NCBI GenBank assembly: GCA_946699065.1
Contig: CAMPDV010000086.1
Span: forward strand, 310,001 to 374,000
Length of the DNA stretch: 64,000 bases
Direction of reading: 5' to 3'
DNA from: Loxodes magnus
Taxonomy: Eukaryota; Ciliophora; Karyorelictea; Loxodida; Loxodidae
A model generated the notes under the pieces. The model had not been told where the DNA came from. It ran no database searches and saw only the letters and a program-made list of their open reading frames with translations. The position numbers and the translations under genes are program-made. Shown here piece after piece: positions 12,991 to 26,853 of the stretch. Position 1 is the first letter of the stretch; the number at the start of each line of letters is the position of its first letter.

Positions 12991-15900
12991 AGTGAGAATA
13001 ATAAATTTTAATATCAGAGTGAGTTATCATAGTAAGAAAAAAGTTAGTATAATTTTTAAGAGAAAAAAGCGTAGTTTTGGAAGTGTTTTGAAGTGAGAAT
13101 AATAAATTTTAATATCAGAGTGAGTTAGCAAAGTAAGAAAAAAGTTAGTGTAATTTTTAAAGTAAAAAAAAAATTGGATATGTTTTGAAGTGAGAATAAT
13201 AAATTTTAATACCAGAGTGAGTTAACAATGTATGAAAAATAGTTGAGTAATTTTTAAAGTCAAAAAAAACATTGTATATGTTTTGAAGTGAGAATAATAA
13301 ATTTTAATATCAGAGTGAGTTAGCAAAGTAAGAAAAAAGTTAGTGTAATTTTTAAGAGAAAAAAGCGTAGTTTTGGAAGTGTTTTGAAGTGAGAATAATA
13401 AATTTTAATATCAGAGTGAGTTATCAAAGTAAGAAAAAAGTTAGTATAATTTTTAAGAGAAAAAAGCGTAGTTTTGGAAGTGTTTTGAAGTGAGAATAAT
13501 TAATTTTAATATCAGAGTGAGTTAGCAAAGTAAGAAAAAAGTTAGTGTATCTTTTAAGAGAAAAAAGCGTAGTTTTGGAAGTGTTTTGAAGTGAGAATAA
13601 TAAATTTTAATATCAGAGTGAGTTAGCAAAGTAAGAAAAAAGTTAGTGTAATTTTTAAAGTAAAAAAAAAATTGGATATGTTTTGAAGTGAGAATAATAA
13701 ATTTTAATACCAGAGTGAGTTAGCAAAGTAAGAAAAAAGTTAGTATAATTTTTAAGAGAAAAAAGCGTAGTTTTTGAAGTGTTTTGAAGTGAGAATAATA
13801 AATTTTAATATCAGAGTGAGTTAGCAAAGTAAGAAACAAGTTAGTATAATTTTTAAGAGAAAAAAGCGTAGTTTTGGAAGTGTTTTGAAGTGAGAATAAT
13901 AAATTTTAATATCAGAGTGAGTTAGCAAAGTAAGAAAAAAGTTAGTGTAATTTTTAAAGTAAAAAAAAAATTGGATATGTTTTGAAGTGAGAATAATAAA
14001 TTTTAATACCAGAGTGAGTTAGCAAAGTAAGAAAAAAGTTAGTGTAATTTTTAAGAGAAAAAAGCGTAGTTTTGGAAGTGTTTTGAAGTGAGAATAATAA
14101 ATTTTAATATCAGAGTGAGTTAGCAAAGTAAGAAAAAAGTTAGTGTAATTTTTAAAGTAAAAAAAAAATTGGATATGTTTTGAAGTGAGAATAATAAATT
14201 TTAATATCAGAGTGAGTTAGCAAAGTAAGAAAAAAGTTAGTGTAATTTTTAAAGTAAAAAAAAAATTGGATATGTTTTGAAGTGAGAATAATAAATTTTA
14301 ATATCAGAGTGAGTTAGCAAAGTAAGAAAAAAGTTAGTGTATCTTTTAATAGAAAAAAGCGTAGTTTTTGAAGTGTTTTGAGGTGAGAATAATAAATTTT
14401 AATATCAGAGTGAGTTATCAAAGTAAGAAAAAAGTTAGTATAATTTTTAAGAGAAAAAAGCGTAGTTTTGGAAGTGTTTTGAAGTGAGAATAATAAATTT
14501 TAATATCAGAGTGAGTTAGCAAAGTAAGAAAAAAGTTAGTATAATTTTTAAGAGAAAAAAGCGTAGTTTTGGAAGTGTTTTGAAGTGAGAATAATTAATT
14601 TTAATATCAGAGTGAGTTAGCAAAGTAAGAAAAAAGTTAGTGTAATTTTTAAAGTAAAAAAAAACATTGGATATGTTTTGAAGTGAGAATAATAAATTTT
14701 AATACCAGAGTGAGTTAGCAAAGTAAGAAAAAAGTTAGTATAATTTTTAAGAGAAAAAAGCGTAGTTTTTGAAGTGTTTTGAAGTGAGAATAATAAATTT
14801 TAATATCAGAGTGAGTTAGCAAAGTAAGAAACAAGTTAGTGTAATTTTTAAAGTAAAAAAAAAATTGGATATGTTTTGAAGTGAGAATAATAAATTTTAA
14901 TACCAGAGTGAGTTAACAATGTATGAAAAATAGTTGAGTAATTTTTAAAGTAAAAAAAAACATTGGATATGTTTTGAAGTGAGAAATTAAAATTTTAATA
15001 CCAGAGTGAGTTAACAATGTATGAAAAATAGTTGAGTAATTTTTAAAGTAAAAAAAAAATTGGATATGTTTTGAAGTGAGAAATTAAAATTTTAATACCA
15101 GAGTGAGTTAACAATGTATGAAAAATAGTTGAGTAATTTTTAAAGTCAAAAAAAACATTGTATATGTTTTGAAGTGAGAATAATAAATTTTAATATCAGA
15201 GTGAGTTAGCAAAGTAAGAAAAAAGTTAGTGTAATTTTTAAGAGAAAAAAGCGTAGTTTTGGAAGTGTTTTGAAGTGAGAATAATAAATTTTAATATCAG
15301 AGTGAGTTATCAAAGTAAGAAAAAAGTTAGTGTAATTTTTAAGAGAAAAAAGCGTAGTTTTGGAAGTGTTTTGAAGTGAGAATAATAAATTTTAATATCA
15401 GAGTGAGTTATCAAAGTAAGAAAAAAGTTAGTATAATTTTTAAGAGAAAAAAGCGTAGTTTTGGAAGTGTTTTGAAGTGAGAATAATTAATTTTAATATC
15501 AGAGTGAGTTAGCAAAGTAAGAAAAAAGTTAGTGTATCTTTTAAGAGAAAAAAGCGTAGTTTTGGAAGTGTTTTGAAGTGAGAATAATAAATTTTAATAT
15601 CAGAGTGAGTTAGCAAAGTAAGAAACAAGTTAGTATAATTTTTAAGAGAAAAAAGCGTAGTTTTGGAAGTGTTTTGAAGTGAGAATAATAAATTTTAATA
15701 TCAGAGTGAGTTAGCAAAGTAAGAAAAAAGTTAGTGTAATTTTTAAAGTAAAAAAAAAATTGGATATGTTTTGAAGTGAGAATAATAAATTTTAATACCA
15801 GAGTGAGTTAGCAAAGTAAGAAAAAAGTTAGTGTAATTTTTAAAGTAAAAAAAAACATTGTATATGTTTTGAAGTGAGAATAATAAATTTTAATATCAGA

Positions 15901-18900
15901 GTGAGTTAGCAAAGTAAGAAAAAAGTTAGTGTAATTTTTAAAGTAAAAAAAAAATTGGATATGTTTTGAAGTGAGAATAATAAATTTTAATACCAGAGTG
16001 AGTTAGCAAAGTAAGAAAAAAGTTAGTGTAATTTTTAAAGTAAAAAAAAACATTGTATATGTTTTGAAGTGAGAATAATAAATTTTAATATCAGAGTGAG
16101 TTAGCAAAGTAAGAAAAAAGTTAGTGTAATTTTTAAAGTAAAAAAAAAATTGGATATGTTTTGAAGTGAGAATAATAAATTTTAATATCAGAGTGAGTTA
16201 GCAAAGTAAGAAAAAAGTTAGTGTATCTTTTAATAGAAAAAAGCGTAGTTTTTGAAGTGTTTTGAGGTGAGAATAATAAATTTTAATATCAGAGTGAGTT
16301 ATCAAAGTAAGAAAAAAGTTAGTGTAATTTTTAAGAGAAAAAAGCGTAGTTTTGGAAGTGTTTTGAAGTGAGAATAATAAATTTTAATATCAGAGTGAGT
16401 TAGCAAAGTAAGAAACAAGTTAGTATAATTTTTAAGAGAAAAAAGCGTAGTTTTGGAAGTGTTTTGAAGTGAGAATAATAAATTTTAATATCAGAGTGAG
16501 TTAGCAAAGTAAGAAAAAAGTTAGTGTAATTTTTAAAGTAAAAAAAAAATTGGATATGTTTTGAAGTGAGAATAATAAATTTTAATACCAGAGTGAGTTA
16601 GCAAAGTAAGAAAAAAGTTAGTATAATTTTTAAGAGAAAAAAGCGTAGTTTTTGAAGTGTTTTGAAGTGAGAATAATAAATTTTAATATCAGAGTGAGTT
16701 AGCAAAGTAAGAAAAAAGTTAGTGTAATTTTTAAAGTAAAAAAAAAATTGGATATGTTTTGAAGTGAGAATAATAAATTTTAATACCAGAGTGAGTTAAC
16801 AATGTATGAAAAATAGTTGAGTAATTTTTAAAGTAAAAAAAAACATTGGATATGTTTTGAAGTGAGAAATTAAAATTTTAATACCAGAGTGAGTTAACAA
16901 TGTATGAAAAATAGTTGAGTAATTTTTAAAGTAAAAAAAAACATTGTATATGTTTTGAAGTGAGAATAATAAATTTTAATATCAGAGTGAGTTAGCAAAG
17001 TAAGAAAAAAGTTAGTGTAATTTTTAAAGTAAAAAAAAAATTGGATATGTTTTGAAGTGAGAAATTAAAATTTTAATATCAGAGTGAGTTAGCAAAGTAA
17101 GAAAAAAGTTAGTGTGATTTTTAAGAGAAAAAAAACATTGTTTTTGAAGTATTTTGAAGTGAGAAATTAAAATTTTAAAACCAGAGTGAGTTAACAATGT
17201 ATGAAAAATAGTTGAGTAATTTTTAAAGTCAAAAAAAACATTGTTTTTGAAGTGTGTTGAAGTGAGAAATTAAAATTTTAATATCAGAGTGAGTTAGCAA
17301 AGTAAGAAAAAAGTTAGTGTAATTTTTAAGAGAAAAAAGCGTAGTTTTGGAAGTGTTTTGAAGTGAGAATAATAAATTTTAATATCAGAGTGAGTTAACA
17401 ATGTATGAAAAATAGTTGAGTAATTTTTAAAGTCAAAAAAAACATTGTATTTGAAGTGTGTTGAAGTGAGAATAATAAATTTTAATATCAGAGTGAGTTA
17501 GCAAAGTAAGAAAAAAGTTAGTGTAATTTTTAAAGTAAAAAAAAACATTGTTTTTGATATGTTTTGAAGTGAGAATAATAAATTTTAATACCAGAGTGAG
17601 TTAACAAAGTAAGAAAAAAGTTAGTGTAATTTTTAAGAGAAAAAAGCGTAGTTTTGGAAGTGTTTTGAAGTGAGAATAATAAATTTTAATATCAGAGTGA
17701 GTTAGCAAAGTAAGAAAAAAGTTAGTGTAATTTTTAAAGTAAAAAAAAACATTGTTTTTGATATGTTTTGAAGTGAGATTAATAAATTTTAATACCTGAG
17801 TGAGTTAGCAAAGTAAGAAAAAAGTTAGTATAATTTTTAAGAGAAAAAAGCGTAGTTTTTGAAGTGTTTTGAAGTGAGAATAATAAATTTTAATATCAGA
17901 GTGAGTTAGCAAAGTAAGAAAAAAGTTAGTGTAATTTTTAAAGTAAAAAAAAAAATTGGATATGTTTTGAAGTGAGAATAATAAATTTTAATACCAGAGT
18001 GAGTTAACAATGTATGAAAAATAGTTGAGTAATTTTTAAAGTAAAAAAAAACATTGGATATGTTTTGAATTGAGAATAATAAATTTTAATATCAGAGTGA
18101 GTTAGCAAAGTAAGAAAAAAGTTAGTGTAATTTTTAAGAGAAAAAAGCGTAGTTTTTGAAGTATTTTGAAGTGAGAATAATTAATTTTAATATCAGAGTG
18201 AGTTAGCAAAGTAAGAAAAAAGTTAGTGTAATTTTTAAAGTAAAAAAAAAATTGGATATGTTTTGAAGTGAGAATAATAAATTTTAATACCAGAGTGAGT
18301 TAGCAAAGTAAGAAAAAAGTTAGTATAATTTTTAAGAGAAAAAAGCGTAGTTTTTGAAGTGTTTTGAAGTGAGAATAATAAATTTTAATATCAGAGTGAG
18401 TTAGCAAAGTAAGAAACAAGTTAGTGTAATTTTTAAAGTAAAAAAAAACATTGGATATGTTTTGAAGTGAGAATAATAAATTTTAATACCAGAGTGAGTT
18501 AACAAAGTAAGAAAAAGTTAGCATAATTTTTAAGAGAAAAAAGCGTAGTTTTGGAAGTGTTTTGAATTGAGAATAATAAATTTTAATATCAGAGTGAGTT
18601 AGCAAAGTAAGAAAAAAGTTAGTGTAATTTTTAAAGTCAAAAAAAACATTGTTTTTGATATGTTTTGAAGTGAGAATAATAAATTTTAATACCTGAGTGA
18701 GTTAGCAAAGTAAGAAAAAAGTTAGTATAATTTTTAAGAGAAAAAAGCGTAGTTTTTGAAGTGTTTTGAAGTGAGAATAATAAATTTTAATATCAGAGTG
18801 AGTTATCAAAGTAAGAAAAAAGTTAGTGTAATTTTTAAAGTAAAAAAAAACATTGGATATGTTTTGAAGTGAGAATAATAAATTTTAATACCAGAGTGAG

Positions 18901-20149
18901 TTAACAATGTATGAAAAATAGTTGAGTAATTTTTAAAGTAAAAAAAAACATTGGATATGTTTTGAATTGAGAATAATAAATTTTAATATCAGAGTGAGTT
19001 AGCAAAGTAAGAAAAAAGTTAGTGTAATTTTTAAGAGAAAAAAGCGTAGTTTTTGAAGTATTTTGAAGTGAGAGTAATTAATTTTAATATCAGAGTGAGT
19101 TAGCAAAGTAAGAAAAAAGTTAGTGTAATTTTTAAAGTAAAAAAAAAATTGGATATGTTTTGAAGTGAGAATAATAAATTTTAATACCAGAGTGAGTTAG
19201 CAAAGTAAGAAAAAAGTTAGTATAATTTTTAAGAGAAAAAAGCGTAGTTTTTGAAGTGTTTTGAAGTGAGAATAATAAATTTTAATATCAGAGTGAGTTA
19301 GCAAAGTAAGAAACAAGTTAGTGTAATTTTTAAAGTAAAAAAAAACATTGGATATGTTTTGAAGTGAGAATAATAAATTTTAATACCAGAGTGAGTTAAC
19401 AATGTATGAAAAATAGTTGAGTAATTTTTAAAGTAAAAAAAAACATTGGATATGTTTTGAAGTGAGAAATTAAAATTTTAATACCAGAGTGAGTTAACAA
19501 TGTATGAAAAATAGTTGAGTAATTTTTAAAGTCAAAAAAAACATTGTATATGTTTTGAAGTGAGAATAATAAATTTTAATATCAGAGTGAGTTAGCAAAG
19601 TAAGAAAAAAGTTAGTGTAATTTTTAAGATAAAAAAACGTAGTTTTTGAAGTATTTTGAAGTGAGAAATTAAAATTTTAAAACCAGAGTGAGTTAACAAT
19701 GTATGAAAAATAGTTAGTGTAATTTTTAAAGTAAAAAAAAACATTGGATATGTTATGAAGTGAGAAATTAAAATTTTAATACCAGAGTGAGTTAACAATG
19801 TATGAAAAATAGTTGAGTAATTTTTAAAGTCAAAAAAAACATTGTTTTTGAAGTGTGTTGAAGTGAGAAATTAAAATTTTAATATCAGAGTGAGTTAGCA
19901 AAGTAAGAAAAAAGTTTGTGTAATTTTTAAGAGAAAAAAAACATTGTTTTTGATATGTTTTGAAGTGAGAAATTAAAATTTTAATACCAGAGTGAGTTAA
20001 CAATGTATGAAAAATAGTTGAGTAATTTTTAAAGTAAAAAAAAACATTGGATATGTTTTGAAGTGAGAATAATAAATTTTAATACCAGAGTGAGTTATCA
20101 AAGTAAGAAAAAAGTTAGTGTGATTTTTAAGAGAAAAAAAACATTGTTT

Positions 20150-23100
20150 TTGAAGTATTTTGAGGTGAGAAATTAAAATTTTAATACCAGAGTGAGTTAA
20201 CAATGTATGAAAAATAGTTGAGTAATTTTAAAAGTCAAAAAAAACATTGTTTTTGAAGTGTGTTGAAGTGAGAAATTAAAATTTTAATATCAGAGTGAGT
20301 TAGCAAAGTAAGAAAAAAGTTAGTGAAATTTTAAGAGAAAAAAGCGTAGTTTTGGATATGTTTTGAAGTGAGAATAATAAATTTTAATATCAGAGTGAGT
20401 TAACAATGTATGAAAAATAGTTGAGTAATTTTTAAAGTCAAAAAAAACATTGTTTTTGAAGTGTGTTGAAGTGAGAATAATAAATTTTAATATCAGAGTT
20501 AGTTAACAATGTATGAAAAATAGTTGAGTAATTTTTAAAGTCAAAAAAAACATTGTTTTTGAAGTGTGTTGAAGTGAGAAATTAAAATTTTAATATCAGA
20601 GTGAGTTATCAAAGTAAGAAAAAAGTTAGTGAAATTTTAAGAGAAAAAAGCGTAGTTTTTGAAGTGTGTTGAAGTGAGAATAATAAATTTTAATATCAGA
20701 GTTAGTTAACAATGTATGAAAAATAGTTGAGTAATTTTTAAAGTCAAAAAAAACATTGTTTTTGAAGTGTGTTGAAGTGAGAAATTAAAATTTTAATATC
20801 AGAGTGAGTTATCAAAGTAAGAAAAAAGTTAGTGAAATTTTAAGAGAAAAAAGCGTAGTTTTGGAAGTGTTTTGAAGTGAGAATAATAAATTTTAATATC
20901 AGAGTGAGTTAACAATGTATGAAAAATAGTTGAGTAATTTTTAAAGTCAAAAAAAACATTGTTTTTGAAGTGTGTTGAAGTGAGAATAATAAATTTTAAT
21001 ATCAGAGTGAGTTAGCAAAGTAAGAAACAAGTTAGTGTAATTTTTAAAGTAAAAAAAAACATTGGATATGTTTTGAAGTGAGAATAATAAATTTTAATAC
21101 CAGAGTGAGTTAACAAAGTAAGAAAAAGTTAGTATAATTTTTAAGAGAAAAAAGCGTAGTTTTGGAAGTGTTTTGAAGTGAGAATAATAAATTTTAATAT
21201 CAGAGTGAGTTAGCAAAGTAAGAAAAAAGTTAGTGTAATTTTTAAAGTAAAAAAAAACATTGTTTTTGATATGTTTTGAAGTGAGAATAATAAATTTTAA
21301 TACCAGAGTGAGTTAGCAAAGTAAGAAAAAAATTAGTATAATTTTTAAGAGAAAAAAGCGTAGTTTTGGAAGTGTTTTGAAGTGAGAATAATAAATTTTA
21401 ATATCAGAGTGAGTTAGCAAAGTAAGAAAAAAGTTAGTGTAATTTTTAAAGTAAAAAAAAACATTGGATATGTTTTGAAGTGAGAATAATAAATTTTAAT
21501 ACCAGAGTGAGTTAACAATGTATGAAAAATAGTTGAGTAATTTTTAAAGTAAAAAAAAACATTGGATATGTTTTGAATTGAGAATAATAAATTTTAATAT
21601 CAGAGTGAGTTAGCAAAGTAAGAAAAAAGTTTGTGTAATTTTTAAGAGAAAAAAAACATTGTTTTTGATATGTTTTGAAGTGAGAAATTAAAATTTTAAT
21701 ACCAGAGTGAGTTAACAATGTATGAAAAATAGTTGAGTAATTTTTAAAGTAAAAAAAAACATTGGATATGTTTTGAAGTGAGAATAATAAATTTTAATAC
21801 CAGAGTGAGTTATCAAAGTAAGAAAAAAGTTAGTGTATCTTTTAAGAGAAAAAAGCGTAGTTTTTGATATGTTTTGAAGTGAGAAATTAAAATTTTAATA
21901 TCAGAGTGAGTTAGCAAAGTAAGAAAAAAGTTAGTGTGATTTTTAAGAGAAAAAAAACATTGTTTTTGAAGTATTTTGAGGTGAGAAATTAAAATTTTAA
22001 TACCAGAGTGAGTTAACAATGTATGAAAAATAGTTGAGTAATTTTAAAAGTCAAAAAAAACATTGTTTTTGAAGTGTGTTGAAGTGAGAAATTAAAATTT
22101 TAATATCAGAGTGAGTTAGCAAAGTAAGAAAAAAGTTAGTGAAATTTTAAGAGAAAAAAGCGTAGTTTTGGATATGTTTTGAAGTGAGAATAATAAATTT
22201 TAATATCAGAGTGAGTTAACAATGTATGAAAAATAGTTGAGTAATTTTTAAAGTCAAAAAAAACATTGTTTTTGAAGTGTGTTGAAGTGAGAATAATAAA
22301 TTTTAATATCAGAGTTAGTTAACAATGTATGAAAAATAGTTGAGTAATTTTTAAAGTCAAAAAAAACATTGTTTTTGAAGTGTGTTGAAGTGAGAAATTA
22401 AAATTTTAATATCAGAGTGAGTTATCAAAGTAAGAAAAAAGTTAGTGAAATTTTAAGAGAAAAAAGCGTAGTTTTGGAAGTGTTTTGAAGTGAGAATAAT
22501 AAATTTTAATATCAGAGTGAGTTAACAATGTATGAAAAATAGTTGAGTAATTTTTAAAGTCAAAAAAAACATTGTTTTTGAAGTGTGTTGAAGTGAGAAT
22601 AATAAATTTTAATATCAGAGTTAGTTAACAATGTATGAAAAATAGTTGAGTAATTTTTAAAGTCAAAAAAAACATTGTTTTTGAAGTGTGTTGAAGTGAG
22701 AATAATAAATTTTAATATCAGAGTTAGTTAACAATGTATGAAAAATAGTTGAGTAATTTTTAAAGTCAAAAAAAACATTGTTTTTGAAGTGTTTTGAAGT
22801 GAGAATAATAAATTTTAATATCAGAGTGAGTTAACAATGTATGAAAAATAGTTGAGTAATTTTTAAAGTCAAAAAAAACATTGTTTTTGAAGTGTGTTGA
22901 AGTGAGAATAATAAATTTTAATATCAGAGTGAGTTAGCAAAGTAAGAAACAAGTTAGTGTAATTTTTAAAGTAAAAAAAAACATTGGATATGTTTTGAAG
23001 TGAGAATAATAAATTTTAATACCAGAGTGAGTTAACAAAGTAAGAAAAAGTTAGTATAATTTTTAAGAGAAAAAAGCGTAGTTTTGGAAGTGTTTTGAAG

Positions 23101-25218
23101 TGAGAATAATAAATTTTAATATCAGAGTGAGTTAGCAAAGTAAGAAAAAAGTTAGTGTAATTTTTAAAGTAAAAAAAAACATTGTTTTTGATATGTTTTG
23201 AAGTGAGAATAATAAATTTTAATACCAGAGTGAGTTAGCAAAGTAAGAAAAAAATTAGTATAATTTTTAAGAGAAAAAAGCGTAGTTTTGGAAGTGTTTT
23301 GAAGTGAGAATAATAAATTTTAATATCAGAGTGAGTTAGCAAAGTAAGAAAAAAGTTAGTGTAATTTTTAAAGTAAAAAAAAACATTGGATATGTTTTGA
23401 AGTGAGAATAATAAATTTTAATACCAGAGTGAGTTAACAATGTATGAAAAATAGTTGAGTAATTTTTAAAGTAAAAAAAAACATTGGATATGTTTTGAAT
23501 TGAGAATAATAAATTTTAATATCAGAGTGAGTTAGCAAAGTAAGAAAAAAGTTAGTGTAATTTTTAAGAGAAAAAAGCGTAGTTTTTGAAGTATTTTGAA
23601 GTGAGAATAATTAATTTTAATATCAGAGTGAGTTAGCAAAGTAAGAAAAAAGTTAGTGTAATTTTTAAGAGAAAAAAGCGTAGTTTTGGAAGTGTTTTGA
23701 AGTGAGAATAATAAATTTTAATATCAGAGTGAGTTATCGAAGTAAGAAAAAAGTTAGTATAATTTTTAGAGAAAAAAGCGTAGTTTTGGAAGTGTTTTGA
23801 AGTGAGAATAATAAATTTTAATATCAGAGTGAGTTAGCAAAGTAAGAAAAAAGTTAGTGTAATTTTTAAAGTAAAAAAAAAATTGGATATGTTTTGAAGT
23901 GAGAATAATAAATTTTAATACCAGAGTGAGTTAGCAAAGTAAGAAAAAAGTTAGTATAATTTTTAAGAGAAAAAAGCGTAGTTTTTGAAGTGTTTTGAAG
24001 TGAGAATAATAAATTTTAATATCAGAGTGAGTTAGCAAAGTAAGAAAAAAGTTAGTGTAATTTTTAAAGTAAAAAAAAAATTGGATATGTTTTGAAGTGA
24101 GAATAATAAATTTTAATACCAGAGTGAGTTAACAATGTATGAAAAATAGTTGAGTAATTTTTAAAGTAAAAAAAAACATTGGATATGTTTTGAAGTGAGA
24201 AATTAAAATTTTAATACCAGAGTGAGTTAACAATGTATGAAAAATAGTTGAGTAATTTTTAAAGTAAAAAAAAACATTGTATATGTTTTGAAGTGAGAAT
24301 AATAAATTTTAATATCAGAGTGAGTTAGCAAAGTAAGAAAAAAGTTAGTGTAATTTTTAAGATAAAAAAACGTAGTTTTTGAAGTATTTTGAAGTGAGAA
24401 ATTAAAATTTTAAAACCAGAGTGAGTTAACAATGTATGAAAAATAGTTGAGTAATTTTTAAAGTAAAAAAAAACATTGGATATGTTATGAAGTGAGAAAT
24501 TAAAATTTTAATACCAGAGTGAGTTAACAATGTATGAAAAATAGTTGAGTAATTTTTAAAGTAAAAAAAAACATTGGATATGTTTTGAAGTGAGAATAAT
24601 AAATTTTAATATCAGAGTGAGTTAGCAAAGTAAGAAAAAAGTTTGTGTAATTTTTAAGAGAAAAAAAACATTGTTTTTGATATGTTTTGAAGTGAGAAAT
24701 TAAAATTTTAATTCCAGAGTGAGTTAACAATGTATGAAAAATAGTTGAGTAATTTTTAAAGTAAAAAAAAACATTGGATATGTTTTGAAGTGAGAATAAT
24801 AAATTTTAATACCAGAGTGAGTTATCAAAGTAAGAAAAAAGTTAGTGTATCTTTTAAGAGAAAAAAGCGTAGTTTTTGATATGTTTTGAAGTGAGAAATT
24901 AAAATTTTAATACCAGAGTGAGTTAGCAAAGTAAGAAAAAAGTTAGTGTGATTTTTAAGAGAAAAAAAACATTGTTTTTGAAGTATTTTGAGGTGAGAAA
25001 TTAAAATTTTAATACCAGAGTGAGTTAACAATGTATGAAAAATAGTTGAGTAATTTTAAAAGTCAAAAAAAACATTGTTTTTGAAGTGTGTTGAAGTGAG
25101 AAATTAAAATTTTAATATCAGAGTGAGTTATCAAAGTAAGAAAAAAGTTAGTGAAATTTTAAGAGAAAAAAGCGTAGTTTTGGAAGTGTTTTGAAGTGAG
25201 AATAATAAATTTTAATAT
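20150..25218. repeat. Right-edge higher-order blocks, offsets 1816 and 3012 bp
   Basis: A rare unit with agtaattttaaaagtc occurs at 20221, 22037 and 25049, giving offsets of 1816 and 3012 bp. Longer runs around 21512-22019 are repeated at 24524-25031, again 3012 bp on. This part is richest in the gagttaacaatg variant and also carries a gagttagttaacaatg sub-variant absent further left. Confidence 0.75.
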
Positions 25219-25852
25219 ATGAATTTGATAAGTATAAAAAATACAGATAAAATTATTAAAGATAAATTAAATATTTAAATTCTTTTAGTTGATTTTAATT
25301 ACTTCAAGATTTTTTGCATTTTTTTTGTTAATTTTTTTGCCTTTTGTTCTCGCTTTTATTTTTTTTCTTGCATTTTTTATTTAGTTTTTCTATATTTTTT
25401 TAGAAATTCATTTTGAATATATTATTTTTTTCATTTTGCTTCTGATTTTTTTCATGGTAATATATTCGTTTTTTTTTTTTATTCGAAAATTTCCGCATTA
25501 ATAATTTGACCTACCATAAGTTTTTTTAAATTTATATTTATTTTTTTTTGCATATTCATATTAATTTGATCGTAAATTTTTAGTTTTATGTTTTTTATTT
25601 ATATAAAAATTTTTAAATTGAAAATTGTTTTAATACTTTGCTTTTTAAGTTTAGTAAGCATTTCATAGCTTTTTTTAATTAAATTTTTAACTGTTTTATA
25701 TATTTTTTTAGTATTAAAAGTAACTTTAGTAAAGTGTCTTATTTAAAACATTATGCTGATAATTATCTTGTTTATTTCATTAACTTGATTTCAATTTATA
25801 ATAGGAATTAATTCTCGAAAAGATTTGCACACTTACTCTAAGAAATTATAAG
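25219..25852. other. T-rich spacer without a recognisable gene
   Basis: Directly after the satellite the sequence turns to runs of T and A with no domain, RNA or repeat that I can support. It ends at the start of the possible gene at 25853. Confidence 0.6.
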
Positions 25853-26771
25853 ATGGCAGAAGAGAATAATACTTAAATTTGTATTTTCCAAAGTATGATA
25901 TTAGAAGATTAGATCACATCATCAATATCTTCTTTTTTACTAAAAAATTAAGTATTCAGAAACTACTTAGGTGCTCTCTACCGTAAAATATACTTGTTCT
26001 TATTACACGATATAAAAGATAGATATACCTCTTCTAAACAAAATTTTAATCATCATTAAGTTTTTACAACTTTTGGAGTATAGAAGCATTTCCCATAAAT
26101 ATAACCTTATATCTTAAGTATCATAAATGAATAAAAAATTAGGCCTTTCTATAAACAGAAATCTAGATTCGACAAGAAAATAACTAATTAAAAAGGAAAT
26201 GAGTAGCAAAACTGAAATGTAAATTGTTAAATTAGCTACTAAAAACACTGATGACAAAACTCAATTAATTTTTTAATTTTACAATCAATAACCTAATAAA
26301 ACTTAATTGAATAAGATTCTACAGAAATTGAAAAGAGATAAAAGTAGCTTTGCTCGATAAGTAGAGAAATATTTAAAGATGTTGATTCAATAAAAGAAAA
26401 GAACACCTGATAAATCAGTGCTAATTGATAAATATAATCATATAATAAAAAAAGACTATTAATCAAAATATTTAGTAAATATTGCTCAAGAAATTAATAA
26501 ATTTCTAGAATGATTATATAAAGAAATAAAGTTACATGAATTATTATCGGAAATAGATAATTTAATACGAGGAAAAATGATAAAAAGAGCTACAGTGATA
26601 TATTCTAAAAGATCAAAAATTGGACTGAGTTGAAGAGAAAGAATTTAAAAAAATTCAATGATTTTAGGTAATAGTAATATACATTTCAAAAGCAATAATT
26701 TAATTTAACTTAACTAAATCTATGAGTTTTGATAAAGGAGGATTCATTTAAATCTATAATTATTATTAGAA
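25853..26771 (+). CDS. Possible two-exon gene, unknown function
   Basis: An ATG at 25853 opens a frame starting MAEENNTQICIFQSMILE. Composition favours this frame up to about 26117 and a different frame from about 26143. A 25-base GT...AG segment at 26118-26142 would join the two exactly in frame, so I propose a mini-intron there. The second exon reads as a charged, helix-rich protein (for example NIAQEINKFLEWLYKEIKL near 26480-26535), with TGA read as Trp at 26511 and 26631. The end is unclear because no codon is an unambiguous stop; coding-like sequence fades into the repeat at 26774. I recognise no domain. It could also be a decayed transposon gene. The call rests on codon pattern only, without a homolog. 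Confidence 0.4.
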
Positions 26772-26773
26772 AA

Positions 26774-26835
26774 AGATGCGAACCAAAGAGGTGCTATGCT
26801 ATCTATAATCAAATTTTTTTATTTATTATTTTTTA
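26774..26835 (-). repeat. Dispersed motif, copy B
   Basis: Read on the minus strand this has the core GATTATAGA, then a TAGCA..TCTTTGGT segment and a T-rich flank. It shares this order with 27202-27260 and 47571-47634. The TAGC...TTGG part resembles a tRNA A-box, so a SINE or RNA polymerase III promoter relic is possible. No B-box was seen. Confidence 0.6.
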
Positions 26836-26853
26836 TAAAGGTGTGGGATATGT

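Larger units (their letters stand above)
1..25218. repeat. Satellite array, about 95-102 bp unit, about 250 copies
   Basis: The whole stretch is head-to-tail copies of one unit that begins gtgagaataataaatttt and continues with the signature cagagtgagtta. Early units start at 1, 102 and 203, so the basic unit is 101 bp. Three tail variants recur: one with agcgtagttttggaagtg, one shorter with aaaattggatatg, and one with aacattgtttttgatatg. A middle variant, gagttaacaatgtatg, first appears near 5145 and becomes common to the right. Units are not a multiple of three and vary in length, so the array is not coding on either strand. The left end runs off the window; the right end stops mid-unit at about 25218. 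It could be a centromeric, subtelomeric or germline-limited satellite; the sequence alone does not say which. Confidence 0.98.

Noticed and set aside
19592..25031. A family of 68-codon minus-strand frames, all starting MLTHSGIK, inside the satellite
   Set aside because: They arise because neighbouring units differ by lengths that happen to keep phase; the satellite unit is not a multiple of three and no start or regulatory context exists.
1..25218. CRISPR-like direct repeats
   Set aside because: There are no unique spacers; every base belongs to the repeated unit, and the organism is a eukaryote.
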